The notes below the pieces were generated by a model. The model was not told the origin of the DNA. It made no database searches and was given only the letters and a program-made list of their open reading frames with translations. Below, in pieces: positions 35,187-43,508 of a stretch of DNA of 64,000 nucleotides. Source of the DNA: Candidatus Andeanibacterium colombiense (GTDB lineage: Bacteria; Pseudomonadota; Alphaproteobacteria; Sphingomonadales; Sphingomonadaceae); contig CP119316.1 of NCBI GenBank assembly GCA_029202985.1, positions 558,001 to 622,000 of the forward strand. Direction: 5' to 3'. Both the position numbers and the translations under genes were made by a program. Every line of letters starts with the position of its first letter. Position 1 is the stretch's first letter.

Positions 35187-36095
35187 CTACTCCCAGAACG
35201 CCACGCTGCGGCACTCGATGCTTTCGCGGATGTTGGCGTTGGCGAAGCTGCTGTCGCGGAAGGCGGTGTGGGGGCAGCGCCAGGTGCGGCTGTGGTCGCT
35301 GTCGTGGAACTTGAACAGCAGGATGTCCTCCGCCGCCATGTTCGAGAAATACCACCAGCGCATCTCCGGATTGTGGGAGAAGATGCTCGCGGCCATCATG
35401 TTTTCCTCGCCCGGCATCGGCCCTTCGGCTTCCGCAGGGGTCGGGAAATCGTCGACGATGAACAGCGTGTTCGATTTCTCCTCGCCGCCGAAGCTGGTGC
35501 GGCCATCGCACAAGGCGAGCGGCACGTCCTGCGGGCCGGGCGAGAAGGTGCGCCAGTAGGAGCTGACGAGGAAGCGCTTGTAGCCGGGGCCGTCGGGGAA
35601 ATGCTTCTTGTAGGTCGCCTGGGCCATTCGCTGTGCGGTCGCGGTGTTGAGATCGACATGCGCCTCGCCCGCCGGGGGCTGGATCCCGCCGCTGTGGGTA
35701 TAGCCCTCGACCTTCTTCGCGGCCTGCTCGGTCAGGTCCGCGGAGGTGCGGATCATCCACCCGCGCGCGACGACCTTGTCGGCTCCGGTGAGCGTGCGGA
35801 TATGCTCCTCGACCTCCCGCTCGTACAGCGCATCGACCTGGGCCTTGTCGTGGAAATCGGTCACCGCGCTGGCGTTCTTGCGGATCACGAAGCCGTGGGT
35901 GTCGAGGGTGAAGTGGTCGCGGATCGGCATGCCGTCGCGCACCACCGTCTCGTGGTCCGAATAGGTGCCGGTGTTCATTTCCTTGCCGGCGGCGACGAAG
36001 CGGCGGGTGACGAAATCGCCCGGATCGACATAGCGGATCAGCGCGCGGGTTTCGCGGGCCTGATCCTCAAGGTCTTGTTCCAGAACTGTCGCCAT
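35187..36095 (-). CDS. CmcJ/NvfI-family oxidoreductase
   Basis: This 302-residue protein matches the CmcJ/NvfI oxygenase family. The diagnostic C-terminal block is DSDHSRTWRCPHTAFRD, followed by ANIRESIECRSVAFWE. CmcJ takes part in 7-alpha-methoxylation of cephalosporins, and fungal NvfI-type enzymes are Fe(II)/2-oxoglutarate oxygenases of secondary metabolites. ATG 36095 follows TTGGGAGACG. It is divergent from an O-methyltransferase gene, recalling the CmcJ/CmcI hydroxylase-methylase pairing. The substrate is unknown. Confidence 0.82.
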   Translation of the reverse strand: MATVLEQDLEDQARETRALIRYVDPGDFVTRRFVAAGKEMNTGTYSDHETVVRDGMPIRDHFTLDTHGFVIRKNASAVTDFHDKAQVDALYEREVEEHIRTLTGADKVVARGWMIRTSADLTEQAAKKVEGYTHSGGIQPPAGEAHVDLNTATAQRMAQATYKKHFPDGPGYKRFLVSSYWRTFSPGPQDVPLALCDGRTSFGGEEKSNTLFIVDDFPTPAEAEGPMPGEENMMAASIFSHNPEMRWWYFSNMAAEDILLFKFHDSDHSRTWRCPHTAFRDSSFANANIRESIECRSVAFWE

Positions 36096-36185
36096 GATCG
36101 TCTCCCAATTCGAACTTTTGTTTGACGCCTCGATAGAGCATGAAGACGCCGAAAAAAAGATAAGCCGACATGAGGGGATGAGATC

Positions 36186-37220
36186 GTGAGCGCCCAAAGC
36201 ACCGCACTACCGCCGACCATCGACGACACGCAGATCTGGGACGCCTGGCTGAGCATGTTCCGCCTGCCGATCCTCAACGTCAATGCCGAGGCCGGGACCT
36301 TCAAGGCGCTGTCGGACCACGCGCTCACCACCGACGAACTCGCGGCCGAGCTGCAGGTCGATGCCCGCGCGCTCGCGATGCACCTCGCGGCCTTGTGCGC
36401 CGACGGCTATGTCGAGAAGCGGCTGGGCAAATGGCGCGCGACCGCCCTCGCCCGCACCTGGCTCCACCCCGAAGGCCAGGGCAACTGGAGCACCTTCCTC
36501 TCGTCGATCGACCGCAACGAGCACCTCCGCACCCGCCTCGCCGAAAGCCTGAAGACCGGCCAGCGCCCCGGCAGCGTCGACGAGCGCCCGGCCAACTGGG
36601 AACAGGGCACGATGGCGCCCGAGACCGCCCAGCGCATCGCCGCCTTCATGCAGGCCCACAGCCAGGCCCCCGCGCTCGGCGCCGCGCGCCTGCCGGTGTT
36701 CGGCACGCTGAAGCACCTGATGGACGTCGGCTGCGGCTCGGGCGTCTACGGGATCGAGATCGCCCGCGCGAACCCGAGCCTCAAGGTCACGCTGATGGAC
36801 CTCAAGGAAGTCGCGCACGAAGCCGGCAAATACGTCGCCGCGGCCGGGGTCGGCGCGCAGGTCGCCACCGCCGGGGTCAACATGTTCACGCAGGAATGGC
36901 CAACTGGCCCCGACGGCCATTTCTTCTCCAACGTGTTCCACGACTGGTCCGAGGAAACCAACACCGACCTCGCCCGCCGCAGCTTCGCCGCGCTCCCCAG
37001 CGGCGGCCGGATCTTCCTCAACGAAATCCTGATGGACGACGACTACACCGGCCCGTTCCACGCCGCCGCCTTCAGCCTGCTGATGCTCACCGGCACGCTC
37101 GGCAAGCAATATTCGCTCGCCGAGTTCAGGGACATCCTCGGCGCCGCCGGCTTCGTCGACGTCCAGGCCGAGCGCAGCGGCGGCGGGTATTATTCGGTGG
37201 TGAGCGCGCGGAAGAAGTAA
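36186..37220 (+). CDS. class I O-methyltransferase (acetylserotonin OMT-like)
   Basis: This 344-residue protein has an N-terminal dimerisation winged helix (LTTDELAAELQVDARALAMH). The SAM-binding Rossmann fold begins HLMDVGCGSGVYGIEIA near residue 179. The fold continues with NVFHDWSEE, the usual NVLHDWxD catalytic region of small-molecule O-methyltransferases. The His-Asp pair suggests general-base methylation of a hydroxyl. GTG 36186 follows GAGGGGATGAG. The divergent neighbour encodes a CmcJ-like oxygenase, so hydroxylation followed by methylation is the simplest joint model. Confidence 0.87.
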   Translation: MSAQSTALPPTIDDTQIWDAWLSMFRLPILNVNAEAGTFKALSDHALTTDELAAELQVDARALAMHLAALCADGYVEKRLGKWRATALARTWLHPEGQGNWSTFLSSIDRNEHLRTRLAESLKTGQRPGSVDERPANWEQGTMAPETAQRIAAFMQAHSQAPALGAARLPVFGTLKHLMDVGCGSGVYGIEIARANPSLKVTLMDLKEVAHEAGKYVAAAGVGAQVATAGVNMFTQEWPTGPDGHFFSNVFHDWSEETNTDLARRSFAALPSGGRIFLNEILMDDDYTGPFHAAAFSLLMLTGTLGKQYSLAEFRDILGAAGFVDVQAERSGGGYYSVVSARKK

Positions 37221-37285
37221 TTTGTTGAGCCTCAAGCGCCGGCGAGGCCATCCGGCCCCTTAGGCTTTCCTCGCATAAGCTCGGA

Positions 37286-37387
37286 CGGCCGTTCGGCCTT
37301 GCGGTCCCAGTGGGACCGAACTTGCTCCACCAGGCCTAAATGCGCTGGACCGGTCCGCGACCGGCGGACCGCAAGGCCGAACGGCCG
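37286..37387. repeat. 22-base perfect inverted repeat with nested hairpins
   Basis: Arms 37286-37307 and 37366-37387 are exact reverse complements (core gttcggccttgcggtcc against ggaccgcaaggccgaac). The 58-base interior and the arm edges hold competing smaller palindromes, ggtccca-g-tgggacc (37303-37317) and ggaccggtcc near 37347. This fills most of the 286-base gap between the methyltransferase and the next HTH gene. It could be a dispersed repeat, a terminator of the methyltransferase gene, or a structured leader for the gene at 37507. Confidence 0.8.
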
Positions 37388-37506
37388 CCCGCGGCGAAGC
37401 GAGGATTTCGCGCGCGCGAATGCGCGTGCGGAACACCAAGGAATCCATTTTCCTACACGAACCATTGTGGTTGCATCACCCGACTCCCCGTCCCAAGGAG
37501 TCACCG

Positions 37507-38277
37507 ATGACGATCGACAAAACCCGCCCGGCCAAGCGCAAGAAAGGCACTCTCCCCGCCTTCACCCCGGTCCCGCGCGCCTACAACCGCCACGACGGCT
37601 GGACGCCCGAGCGCCAGCAGAACTTCATCGAGGCGCTGGCCGACACCGGCAGCGTCCGCAGCGCCGCCCATGCGGTGAACATGACCCCCGAAGGCGCCTA
37701 CCAGCTCCGCCGCCACGCTGAAGCGGGCGAGTTCCGCAAAGCCTGGGAAGCCGCCCTCGCGCTCGGCGTGCAGCGGATCGAGGACGTCGCGATGGACCGC
37801 GCGCTCAACGGGGTCGAGGTCCCGGTGTACCATTTCGGCGAGATCGTCGGCACGCGGATCGTTTATAACGACTATCTGCTGATGTTCCTCCTCCGCAACC
37901 GCGCGCCCGGGCGCTTCGGCGCCGACAATGCGCGCAGCATGAACGCGATCGACACTATGCGGATCAAGCGGCTGAAGAAGGCGTGGCGCAAGGAATGGCT
38001 GGAGGAACAGGCCGCCGGGCAGCCGAGCCGGGAGGACGTCAGCGCAAGCATCCTGAGCAAGATCGAGGCGATCGAACAGGCCGACCGCAAGCACTGGACC
38101 CCGCGCGAACATGAGCTGCACGAGCAACTGGAGGCTGAACGCGCCAATCGCATGACCCGCGAGGAAGAGGAAACCCGCGAGCGCTTCGCGGCGATGAGCC
38201 CGGGATATCGCAGCTGGAAGACGGAGGAGCAGAACCGGCCGTTTCTTCCGCCGCCGGAGGAGGAGGTGCGCGAGTGA
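37507..38277 (+). CDS. HTH protein resembling phage terminase small subunit-type DNA binders
   Basis: This 256-residue basic protein begins Lys/Arg-rich. A helix-turn-helix-like segment is near residues 35-75 (RQQNFIEALADTGSVRSAAH, then AVNMTPEGAYQLRRH), as in terminase small subunits. The C-terminal half is a long charged helix (ERANRMTREEEETRERF), probably coiled coil. ATG 37507 follows AAGGAGTCACC. No large terminase is nearby, so this is a phage-like or domesticated DNA-binding protein, not evidence of an intact prophage. Confidence 0.65.
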   Translation: MTIDKTRPAKRKKGTLPAFTPVPRAYNRHDGWTPERQQNFIEALADTGSVRSAAHAVNMTPEGAYQLRRHAEAGEFRKAWEAALALGVQRIEDVAMDRALNGVEVPVYHFGEIVGTRIVYNDYLLMFLLRNRAPGRFGADNARSMNAIDTMRIKRLKKAWRKEWLEEQAAGQPSREDVSASILSKIEAIEQADRKHWTPREHELHEQLEAERANRMTREEEETRERFAAMSPGYRSWKTEEQNRPFLPPPEEEVRE

Positions 38278-38351
38278 TGCGCAATACCGTGGGTGGCGCT
38301 AATTGCGCGGATGGCTGGTTGATCGCCCATCGCAAGTTTAGTGCACTGTCA

Positions 38352-38391
38352 CCGTAATCCTGTCACCGTAATCCCGTAATCCACCGTAATC
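38352..38391. repeat. four direct copies of CCGTAATC
   Basis: CCGTAATC starts at 38352, 38366, 38374 and 38384 within 40 bases, all in the same orientation and mostly preceded by CA or C. The array lies between the 3' end of the HTH gene and a strong hairpin. Spacing is irregular (14, 8, 10), which argues against a simple tandem repeat. It may be an array of protein-binding sites or local slippage. Confidence 0.7.
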
Positions 38392-38401
38392 GAAGTTATA
38401 C

Positions 38402-38446
38402 GAAAGGCGGTTGGGCGATGCCTTTGGCACCGCCCAACCGCCTTTC
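38402..38446. terminator. strong hairpin with 16-base arms, bidirectional terminator candidate
   Basis: Arms 38402-38417 and 38431-38446 (gaaaggcggttgggcg against cgcccaaccgcctttc) pair perfectly around a 13-base loop. It lies 7 bases past the stop of the minus-strand DUF2622-like gene and 125 bases past the plus-strand HTH gene, so it can end both transcripts. Stems close with AAAG/CTTT on either side. Confidence 0.75.
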
Positions 38447-38452
38447 ACTGCC

Positions 38453-38758
38453 TTACGCGACGCGACGATGAGTCACTTCATCAAGGCCAGTCCAGGTACG
38501 GCCGTTGGCCTGCGTCACCAGCGATGCAGCCCGGCGGCGAGGAGCGGCTGCCTTGGCCGCCGCCATCGCGAGATTGCGGACATGATCGCGGGTAACGTTC
38601 CCTGAAAAATCGTATTCCGCGTCCGGCAAATGGTAGACCTTTCCGCTGTCCGCGGTGATCGTGCGAGAGAACCCGCGCTTTTCCATCTCAGCGTGCAGCG
38701 TAATGTATTCTTCCCTGTCGGCGCCGTGGAGCACCATTCTAGTAGTGAATTGGGTCAT
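38453..38758 (-). CDS. DUF2622-like small protein (GhoS-family resemblance)
   Basis: This 101-residue protein begins MTQFTTRMVLHGADREEYI and has EKRGFSRTI, KVYHLPDAEY and a C-terminal TWTGL. This resembles DUF2622, the family that includes the GhoS antitoxin of type V systems, but the similarity is to family members of unproven function and no GhoT-like membrane toxin is adjacent. It starts 15 bases after the terminator of the upstream small gene, so it needs its own promoter or readthrough. Confidence 0.6.
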   Translation of the reverse strand: MTQFTTRMVLHGADREEYITLHAEMEKRGFSRTITADSGKVYHLPDAEYDFSGNVTRDHVRNLAMAAAKAAAPRRRAASLVTQANGRTWTGLDEVTHRRVA

Positions 38759-38773
38759 TGGCTATTGGTCCTA

Positions 38774-38804
38774 AAAAGGGGGCCCGCAAAGATCGCGAGC
38801 CCCC
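38774..38804 (-). terminator. rho-independent terminator after the 49-residue gene
   Basis: On the minus strand the stem (gggggctcgc paired with gcgggccccc, one mismatch) is followed at once by CTTTTTA. It lies 18 bases after the stop of the 49-residue Cys-protein gene and shortly before the DUF2622-like gene, so it ends the first transcript and separates the two genes. Confidence 0.8.
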
Positions 38805-38821
38805 GAAGGTTAATCTGTCGG

Positions 38822-38971
38822 TTATGACAGGTTGGCACACTCCCGGCACAGCGGCTTGCCGCCCGTGCCGTCACGACGGTTCTCCCGTTCGATGTTGTTG
38901 CCGGTGTTGCAGTTAGTGTTGTTGTGGTGGACGCTCTGCTTAACAGAGTGCCACGCGCTCACCTTTGCCAT
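38822..38971 (-). CDS. 49-residue Cys-containing small protein
   Basis: The product starts MAKVSAWHSV and continues with HHNNTNCNTGNNIERENRRD and GGKPLCRECANLS. A single Cys, a conserved-looking GNNIE/ENRR block and a C-terminal CxxC suggest a small zinc- or metal-binding protein. I recall similar short hypothetical proteins with a NNIEPENRR block in many bacteria, but cannot name the family. AAGGAGA lies at ideal spacing before ATG 38971 (ATG 38977 would be too close), and a clear terminator follows. Codon pattern, SD and terminator together support a real gene. Confidence 0.7.
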   Translation of the reverse strand: MAKVSAWHSVKQSVHHNNTNCNTGNNIERENRRDGTGGKPLCRECANLS

Positions 38972-38983
38972 CACCATTCTCCT

Positions 38984-39115
38984 TCAATGAAGGGTGGCCG
39001 CGACAAACTTTGCGCCTGCGAGAATTCCATGATAATCACGGTTTGCACACTCGTTGCAGGTCGCGCACCCGTCACAGGGGCCACGTTCTGTGCGAGATCA
39101 GGGAGGGTTGTTCAT
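38984..39115 (-). pseudogene. possible remnant Cys-rich small ORF with in-frame TGA
   Basis: An ATG overlapping the ImmA stop (ATGA) opens a frame that meets TGA at codon 6, then reads on for 37 codons. The later part includes GPCDGCATCNECANRDYHG, a four-Cys cluster. This could be a broken relative of the neighbouring Cys protein, or chance. No Shine-Dalgarno decides it and no alternative start follows the TGA. Confidence 0.2.
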
Positions 39116-39663
39116 TCGAACAGCTCTCCCTGAATTTTTGGGTAGTCCTTCACCTGAAGAAATCTGCGGCGAGCAGCGTCTTCAGGCACGGAAAAGCGCT
39201 CGACTACTTCCTCAACACTCGAGCACTCCAACACTCCTTCGTATGGCATAAGCCACGCATCTGCGAAGCAGTCCGCCTGCCATTCTGGATCGACCCTTCG
39301 GTCGTACTCAATTCTCTTAGCCATGGCTGACGAACGCTTTGAATGCAGAATCAAATGCCCCAACTCGTGAGCAACAGTGAAACGCGCGTCAGGGTCTGAT
39401 GCGTTAAGCGCTTCATACGTCGAGTTGGATAAACATATCTCGTAGTGCCCAACGCCCGTAAAACCATCCATTCCAGGCATTTCATCGTCCGGTAAAACCG
39501 TAAATACGTAGCCGGGCAGCAGTTCCTCAAGAACCGTTTCAACAAGATTAACCATTGCAACCCGAACTTTGGGTTCAACGCGAAGCATTCGGCGAGTAAA
39601 AATTGCCGCTTCTTCAATTTCTATATCAATCATCGGCTTGACCGCGCGAAAACTACTACCCAT
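39112..39663 (-). CDS. ImmA/IrrE-family metallo-endopeptidase
   Basis: This 183-residue protein has the zinc motif HELGH at 99-103 and a downstream Glu in PEWQADCFADAWLMP, typical of ImmA/IrrE peptidases. Such enzymes cleave a partner XRE repressor and so induce a mobile element or stress response. The partner gene is immediately upstream with a 4-base gap, and the Shine-Dalgarno (AGAGGA) lies inside it. The first ten residues are unusual for the family. Lower GC than the flanks suggests acquisition. Confidence 0.9.
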   Translation of the reverse strand: MGSSFRAVKPMIDIEIEEAAIFTRRMLRVEPKVRVAMVNLVETVLEELLPGYVFTVLPDDEMPGMDGFTGVGHYEICLSNSTYEALNASDPDARFTVAHELGHLILHSKRSSAMAKRIEYDRRVDPEWQADCFADAWLMPYEGVLECSSVEEVVERFSVPEDAARRRFLQVKDYPKIQGELFE

Positions 39664-39667
39664 TTAT

Positions 39668-40069
39668 TCATTCCTCTTCTAAAAGATCGAGAATTTTTTG
39701 TTTCTTCATGGGAGTCATTTTTGCGAACTGTTCTTGAATAGCGAAAGCTAAGCGCCTATCAATGGGATCCGCGTTTTCCTTTAATTTAACTCTGTACTCT
39801 CGCGCAGATAACTTCGCTGCATTTTGCAGTTCATTCGCTTCGCGATGACCCAAATTGAGTCCACTCACAATTTTTCCGACCAAGTCTTCCGGAATTGCTT
39901 TCCTTCCGGTTTCAACCATACTCAAAAAACCCGAAGTTACTTTTGCAAGCCGAGCCATGTCCAAGAGAAGAATTCCCTTTTCCTTCCTTATTTCACGAGT
40001 TTTTACACCAAATGGCGTTAAACTCGCGGCCCCCTTGCGTTGCCCCTGATCGGCAAGGTTCGTATTCAT
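39668..40069 (-). CDS. XRE-family repressor paired with ImmA
   Basis: This 133-residue protein has a helix-turn-helix at about residues 22-75 (LLLDMARLAKVTSGFLSMVE, then GRKAIPEDLVGKIV), as in ImmR-type phage and ICE repressors. The C-terminal part is helical and charged, the likely cleavage or dimer region. ATG 40069 was chosen over GTG 40072 because AAGGAGA sits six bases before it. The gene is first in a two-gene operon with the peptidase and carries a recognisable operator in its promoter. Confidence 0.88.
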   Translation of the reverse strand: MNTNLADQGQRKGAASLTPFGVKTREIRKEKGILLLDMARLAKVTSGFLSMVETGRKAIPEDLVGKIVSGLNLGHREANELQNAAKLSAREYRVKLKENADPIDRRLAFAIQEQFAKMTPMKKQKILDLLEEE

Positions 40070-40075
40070 CACAGT

Positions 40076-40146
40076 TCTCCTTGTGATAGCCGTCTAAGCA
40101 ATTTACCTTTCCAGGTGAATTGCGCAAGGGGAAATTAACCTTGTGC
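40076..40146 (-). promoter_or_regulatory. XRE/ImmA promoter with overlapping operator palindromes
   Basis: On the minus strand, -35 TTGCGC (40122-40127) and -10 TAAATT (40100-40105) are 16 bases apart, with SD AAGGAGA at 40076-40082. An operator-like palindrome AATTTACCT/AGGTGAATT (40100-40108, 40113-40121; one mismatch) covers the spacer and -10. A second palindrome, GCGCAAGG/CCTTGTGC (40122-40129, 40139-40146; one mismatch), covers the -35. Repressor binding at either would block transcription, the usual autoregulation of XRE repressors. Confidence 0.6.
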
Positions 40147-40278
40147 GGTAAAACTTCAACAACGCTCGCGGACGCACTCGACCGGCGAAAATCGCAAGAC
40201 GGGTATCGGCCAACGCACCTGTGGGTAATTCTGTCGGCAGCCATGTGCGTAACCCTACTCGTACGAGCAGTCAGTTGA
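40141..40278 (+). CDS. possible 45-residue membrane peptide divergent from XRE
   Basis: From a TTG preceded by AAGGGGA (40127-40132), a frame of 45 residues runs to TGA at 40276-40278. It starts CGKTSTTLADALDRR and ends with a hydrophobic stretch (THLWVILSAAMCVTLLVRAVS) that could span a membrane. It is divergent from the XRE repressor, and its start overlaps the right operator, where the regulated target of an XRE/ImmA switch is often found. A TTG start and short length make it uncertain. Confidence 0.22.
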   Translation: MCGKTSTTLADALDRRKSQDGYRPTHLWVILSAAMCVTLLVRAVS

Positions 40279-40628
40279 CGGGCTGCAAGCGCTGCGATCA
40301 TAACCGCAGCGTCCCCAACAGGAGACAGCTTCCACCACGACCGCTCAAGGAAACTGGTGGTTGAAGGGGGCCGGGTTGCCGCCCGGTCCCCGCTTCAATG
40401 TCGACTTTGCATACTCTGCCTGCGACGAATCGCTCGCAAGGGGGTTTTGCAGTTAATCCACAGAAGAGAACGATTGGCCGCCGGACGTCCCGGTTCGGCA
40501 CGCATAAAATCATTCGAAAGCGTGAGGGCGATGGCCCTCGCATTCTCTTCCTTGATCTTGGGAAATTGGGCTGGTGCCCCTCCACCATCCTGCGGATGGT
40601 CCCCCTCCCCCGGCGGGAGAGGAATTGT
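40279..40628. other. non-coding stretch with one imperfect hairpin
   Basis: I see no supported gene here. An imperfect stem pairs 40361-40375 (ttgaag then ggggccggg) with 40382-40398 (cccggtcccc then cttcaa). Near the right end, ctcccccggcgggag (40608-40622) forms a small palindrome just before the decayed lepA copy. Frames on both strands are short and without recognisable products. Confidence 0.5.
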
Positions 40629-40911
40629 TCCTCGCCCATTCTTAGCGCCGCAATAAACGCCTCCTGCGGGATCGAGACGTTCCCCCCCCGGCCTACGCAG
40701 GGGCAGGCCGCCTGCGGCGCTCCCGCATCCGCGCCGCCCCTTCTTCTGCTCGGCCAGCAGCTTCTCCTTGCGGCTGATGTCGCCGCCACCGGGCTGCGCC
40801 GGGGCAGGCTACCCACCTGGCGGTCACGTCCTTGCGCAGGGCGGCGATGGTCTCGCGGGCGAAGACCTTGCCGCCGATCGCGGCCTGGATTGGGATTTTG
40901 AACGGGTGGCG
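40629..40911 (-). pseudogene. decayed second copy of the lepA 3' end
   Basis: This stretch aligns by eye with the last 80 or so codons of lepA (41667 onward). Shared peptides are KIPIQAAIGGKV, ARETIAALRKDVTA and NVSIPQEAFIAALRMGEE. It is broken by frameshifts and by two GC-rich insertions that both contain cctgcccc-type sequence (near 40690 and 40800). It has the same orientation as lepA, lies about 0.75 kb from it, and has no start or 5' part. Confidence 0.9.
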
Positions 40912-40917
40912 ACGCAG

Positions 40918-40954
40918 TTGCCAAACATTCACTATGCGCATACATAATGCGCAT
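40918..40954 (+). promoter_or_regulatory. ccdAB promoter with twin ATGCGCAT operator, leaderless start predicted
   Basis: -35 TTGCCA (40918-40923) and -10 TACATA (40941-40946) are 17 bases apart. Two perfect palindromes ATGCGCAT (40934-40941 and 40947-40954) flank the -10, 13 bases centre to centre, a good match for cooperative binding by a CcdA dimer. The expected transcription start (about 40953) coincides with the ATG of ccdA and there is no Shine-Dalgarno, so a leaderless mRNA is predicted. Confidence 0.6.
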
Positions 40955-41213
40955 GACCGCACAGTTCCTTCAAGCATCGCCTCGCCGTTCCACCCGCCGC
41001 AAGGCGGTCAACGCCACGGTTTCGCCGGAAGCTGTTGCCGAGGCGCGGGAATTGGGGATCAACCTGTCCGAAGCATTTCAGAACGGGCTCGATCAGGCGA
41101 TCAAGCAGGCCCGTGCCGAACGCTGGCTGGCAGAGAACCGCGAAGCGATTGAATCCTCGAATGCCTGGGTCGAGAAGCATGGCTTACCGCTGGCAAAATA
41201 TCGGCTGTTCTGA
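40953..41213 (+). CDS. ccdA: CcdA-family antitoxin
   Basis: This 86-residue protein has a basic N-terminal segment (RRSTRRKAVNATVSPEAVAE) of the ribbon-helix-helix type for DNA binding. The CcdA C-terminal signature that wraps the toxin follows: AIKQARAERWLAENREAI, then NAWVEKHGLPLAKYRLF. It neutralises CcdB and represses the operon. ATG 40953 was chosen over ATG 40947 because of the predicted transcription start. ccdB begins directly after the stop. Confidence 0.9.
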   Translation: MTAQFLQASPRRSTRRKAVNATVSPEAVAEARELGINLSEAFQNGLDQAIKQARAERWLAENREAIESSNAWVEKHGLPLAKYRLF

Positions 41214-41513
41214 GTGGCGCAGTTCGACGTTTATGCGAACAGCTTCGGCGATGGCCTTTTGCTGGACTGCCAGAGCGATCTGCTGTCGCATCTGAACGTG
41301 CGGCTGGTTGCGCCGTTGCTCGCGCCGGAAAATGCCCCCGCGCCCGCCGGTCGGCTCAATCCGCTGTTCGAGATCGGCGGCGAACCTTATCTGATGGTCA
41401 CGCAGTATTCCGGCGCGCTTGAAGTGCGTGAGCTTGGCAGGAAGGTCGCTTCGCTGGCCGCGCATGACCGGGAGATCATGAACGCGCTGGATTTCCTGCT
41501 GACGGGGGTATGA
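41214..41513 (+). CDS. ccdB: CcdB-family gyrase toxin
   Basis: This 99-residue protein starts at GTG with zero spacing after the ccdA stop. It begins AQFDVYAN, continues with LLDCQSDLL, and ends IMNALDFLLTGV; the C-terminal helix is where CcdB contacts GyrA. CcdB traps DNA gyrase on DNA and kills or arrests cells that lose the antitoxin. Key C-terminal positions differ from the F-plasmid version (no WGI), so activity is not certain. The pair likely stabilises the segment next to lepA. Confidence 0.9.
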   Translation: MAQFDVYANSFGDGLLLDCQSDLLSHLNVRLVAPLLAPENAPAPAGRLNPLFEIGGEPYLMVTQYSGALEVRELGRKVASLAAHDREIMNALDFLLTGV

Positions 41514-41531
41514 GCCTCCGGGCACGGAAGC

Positions 41532-41650
41532 AACCCTCATCCAAGCTGCGGTAGCCGGGGGCCGGCAACCTGCGCTATCCTTCTCCCGTCAACGGGAGAA
41601 GGATACGGAAACCTGGCTCCGCAGGAGTCTGGTTGAAGTTGGATGAGGGC
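41532..41650. repeat. nested inverted repeat between ccdB and lepA
   Basis: Inner arms 41576-41589 and 41592-41605 (tatccttctcccgt against acgggagaaggata) pair perfectly over a two-base loop. Outer arms ccctcatccaa (41534-41544) and ttggatgaggg (41639-41649) also pair. The layout resembles a miniature palindromic repeat or REP-type element. It lies between ccdB and lepA, whose genes converge on it, and may terminate both transcripts. Confidence 0.75.
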
Positions 41651-41666
41651 TGCCCTTCGAGGGCGG

Positions 41667-43484
<1,818 letters not shown>

Positions 43485-43508
43485 CCGCGGCCCTTAGCGG
43501 CCTAAGGC

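Noticed and set aside
38453..38758. A complete GhoS/GhoT type V toxin-antitoxin pair
   Set aside because: Only the DUF2622-like protein is present; no small hydrophobic GhoT-like toxin is adjacent.
38984..39115. In-frame TGA read as selenocysteine in a Cys-rich small frame
   Set aside because: No selenocysteine insertion hairpin could be seen after the TGA, and the flanking genes give no support; a broken gene or chance is simpler.
37220..41666. Intact prophage or integrative element
   Set aside because: There is an HTH protein, an XRE/ImmA pair and repeats, but no integrase, capsid, portal, large terminase or conjugation gene.
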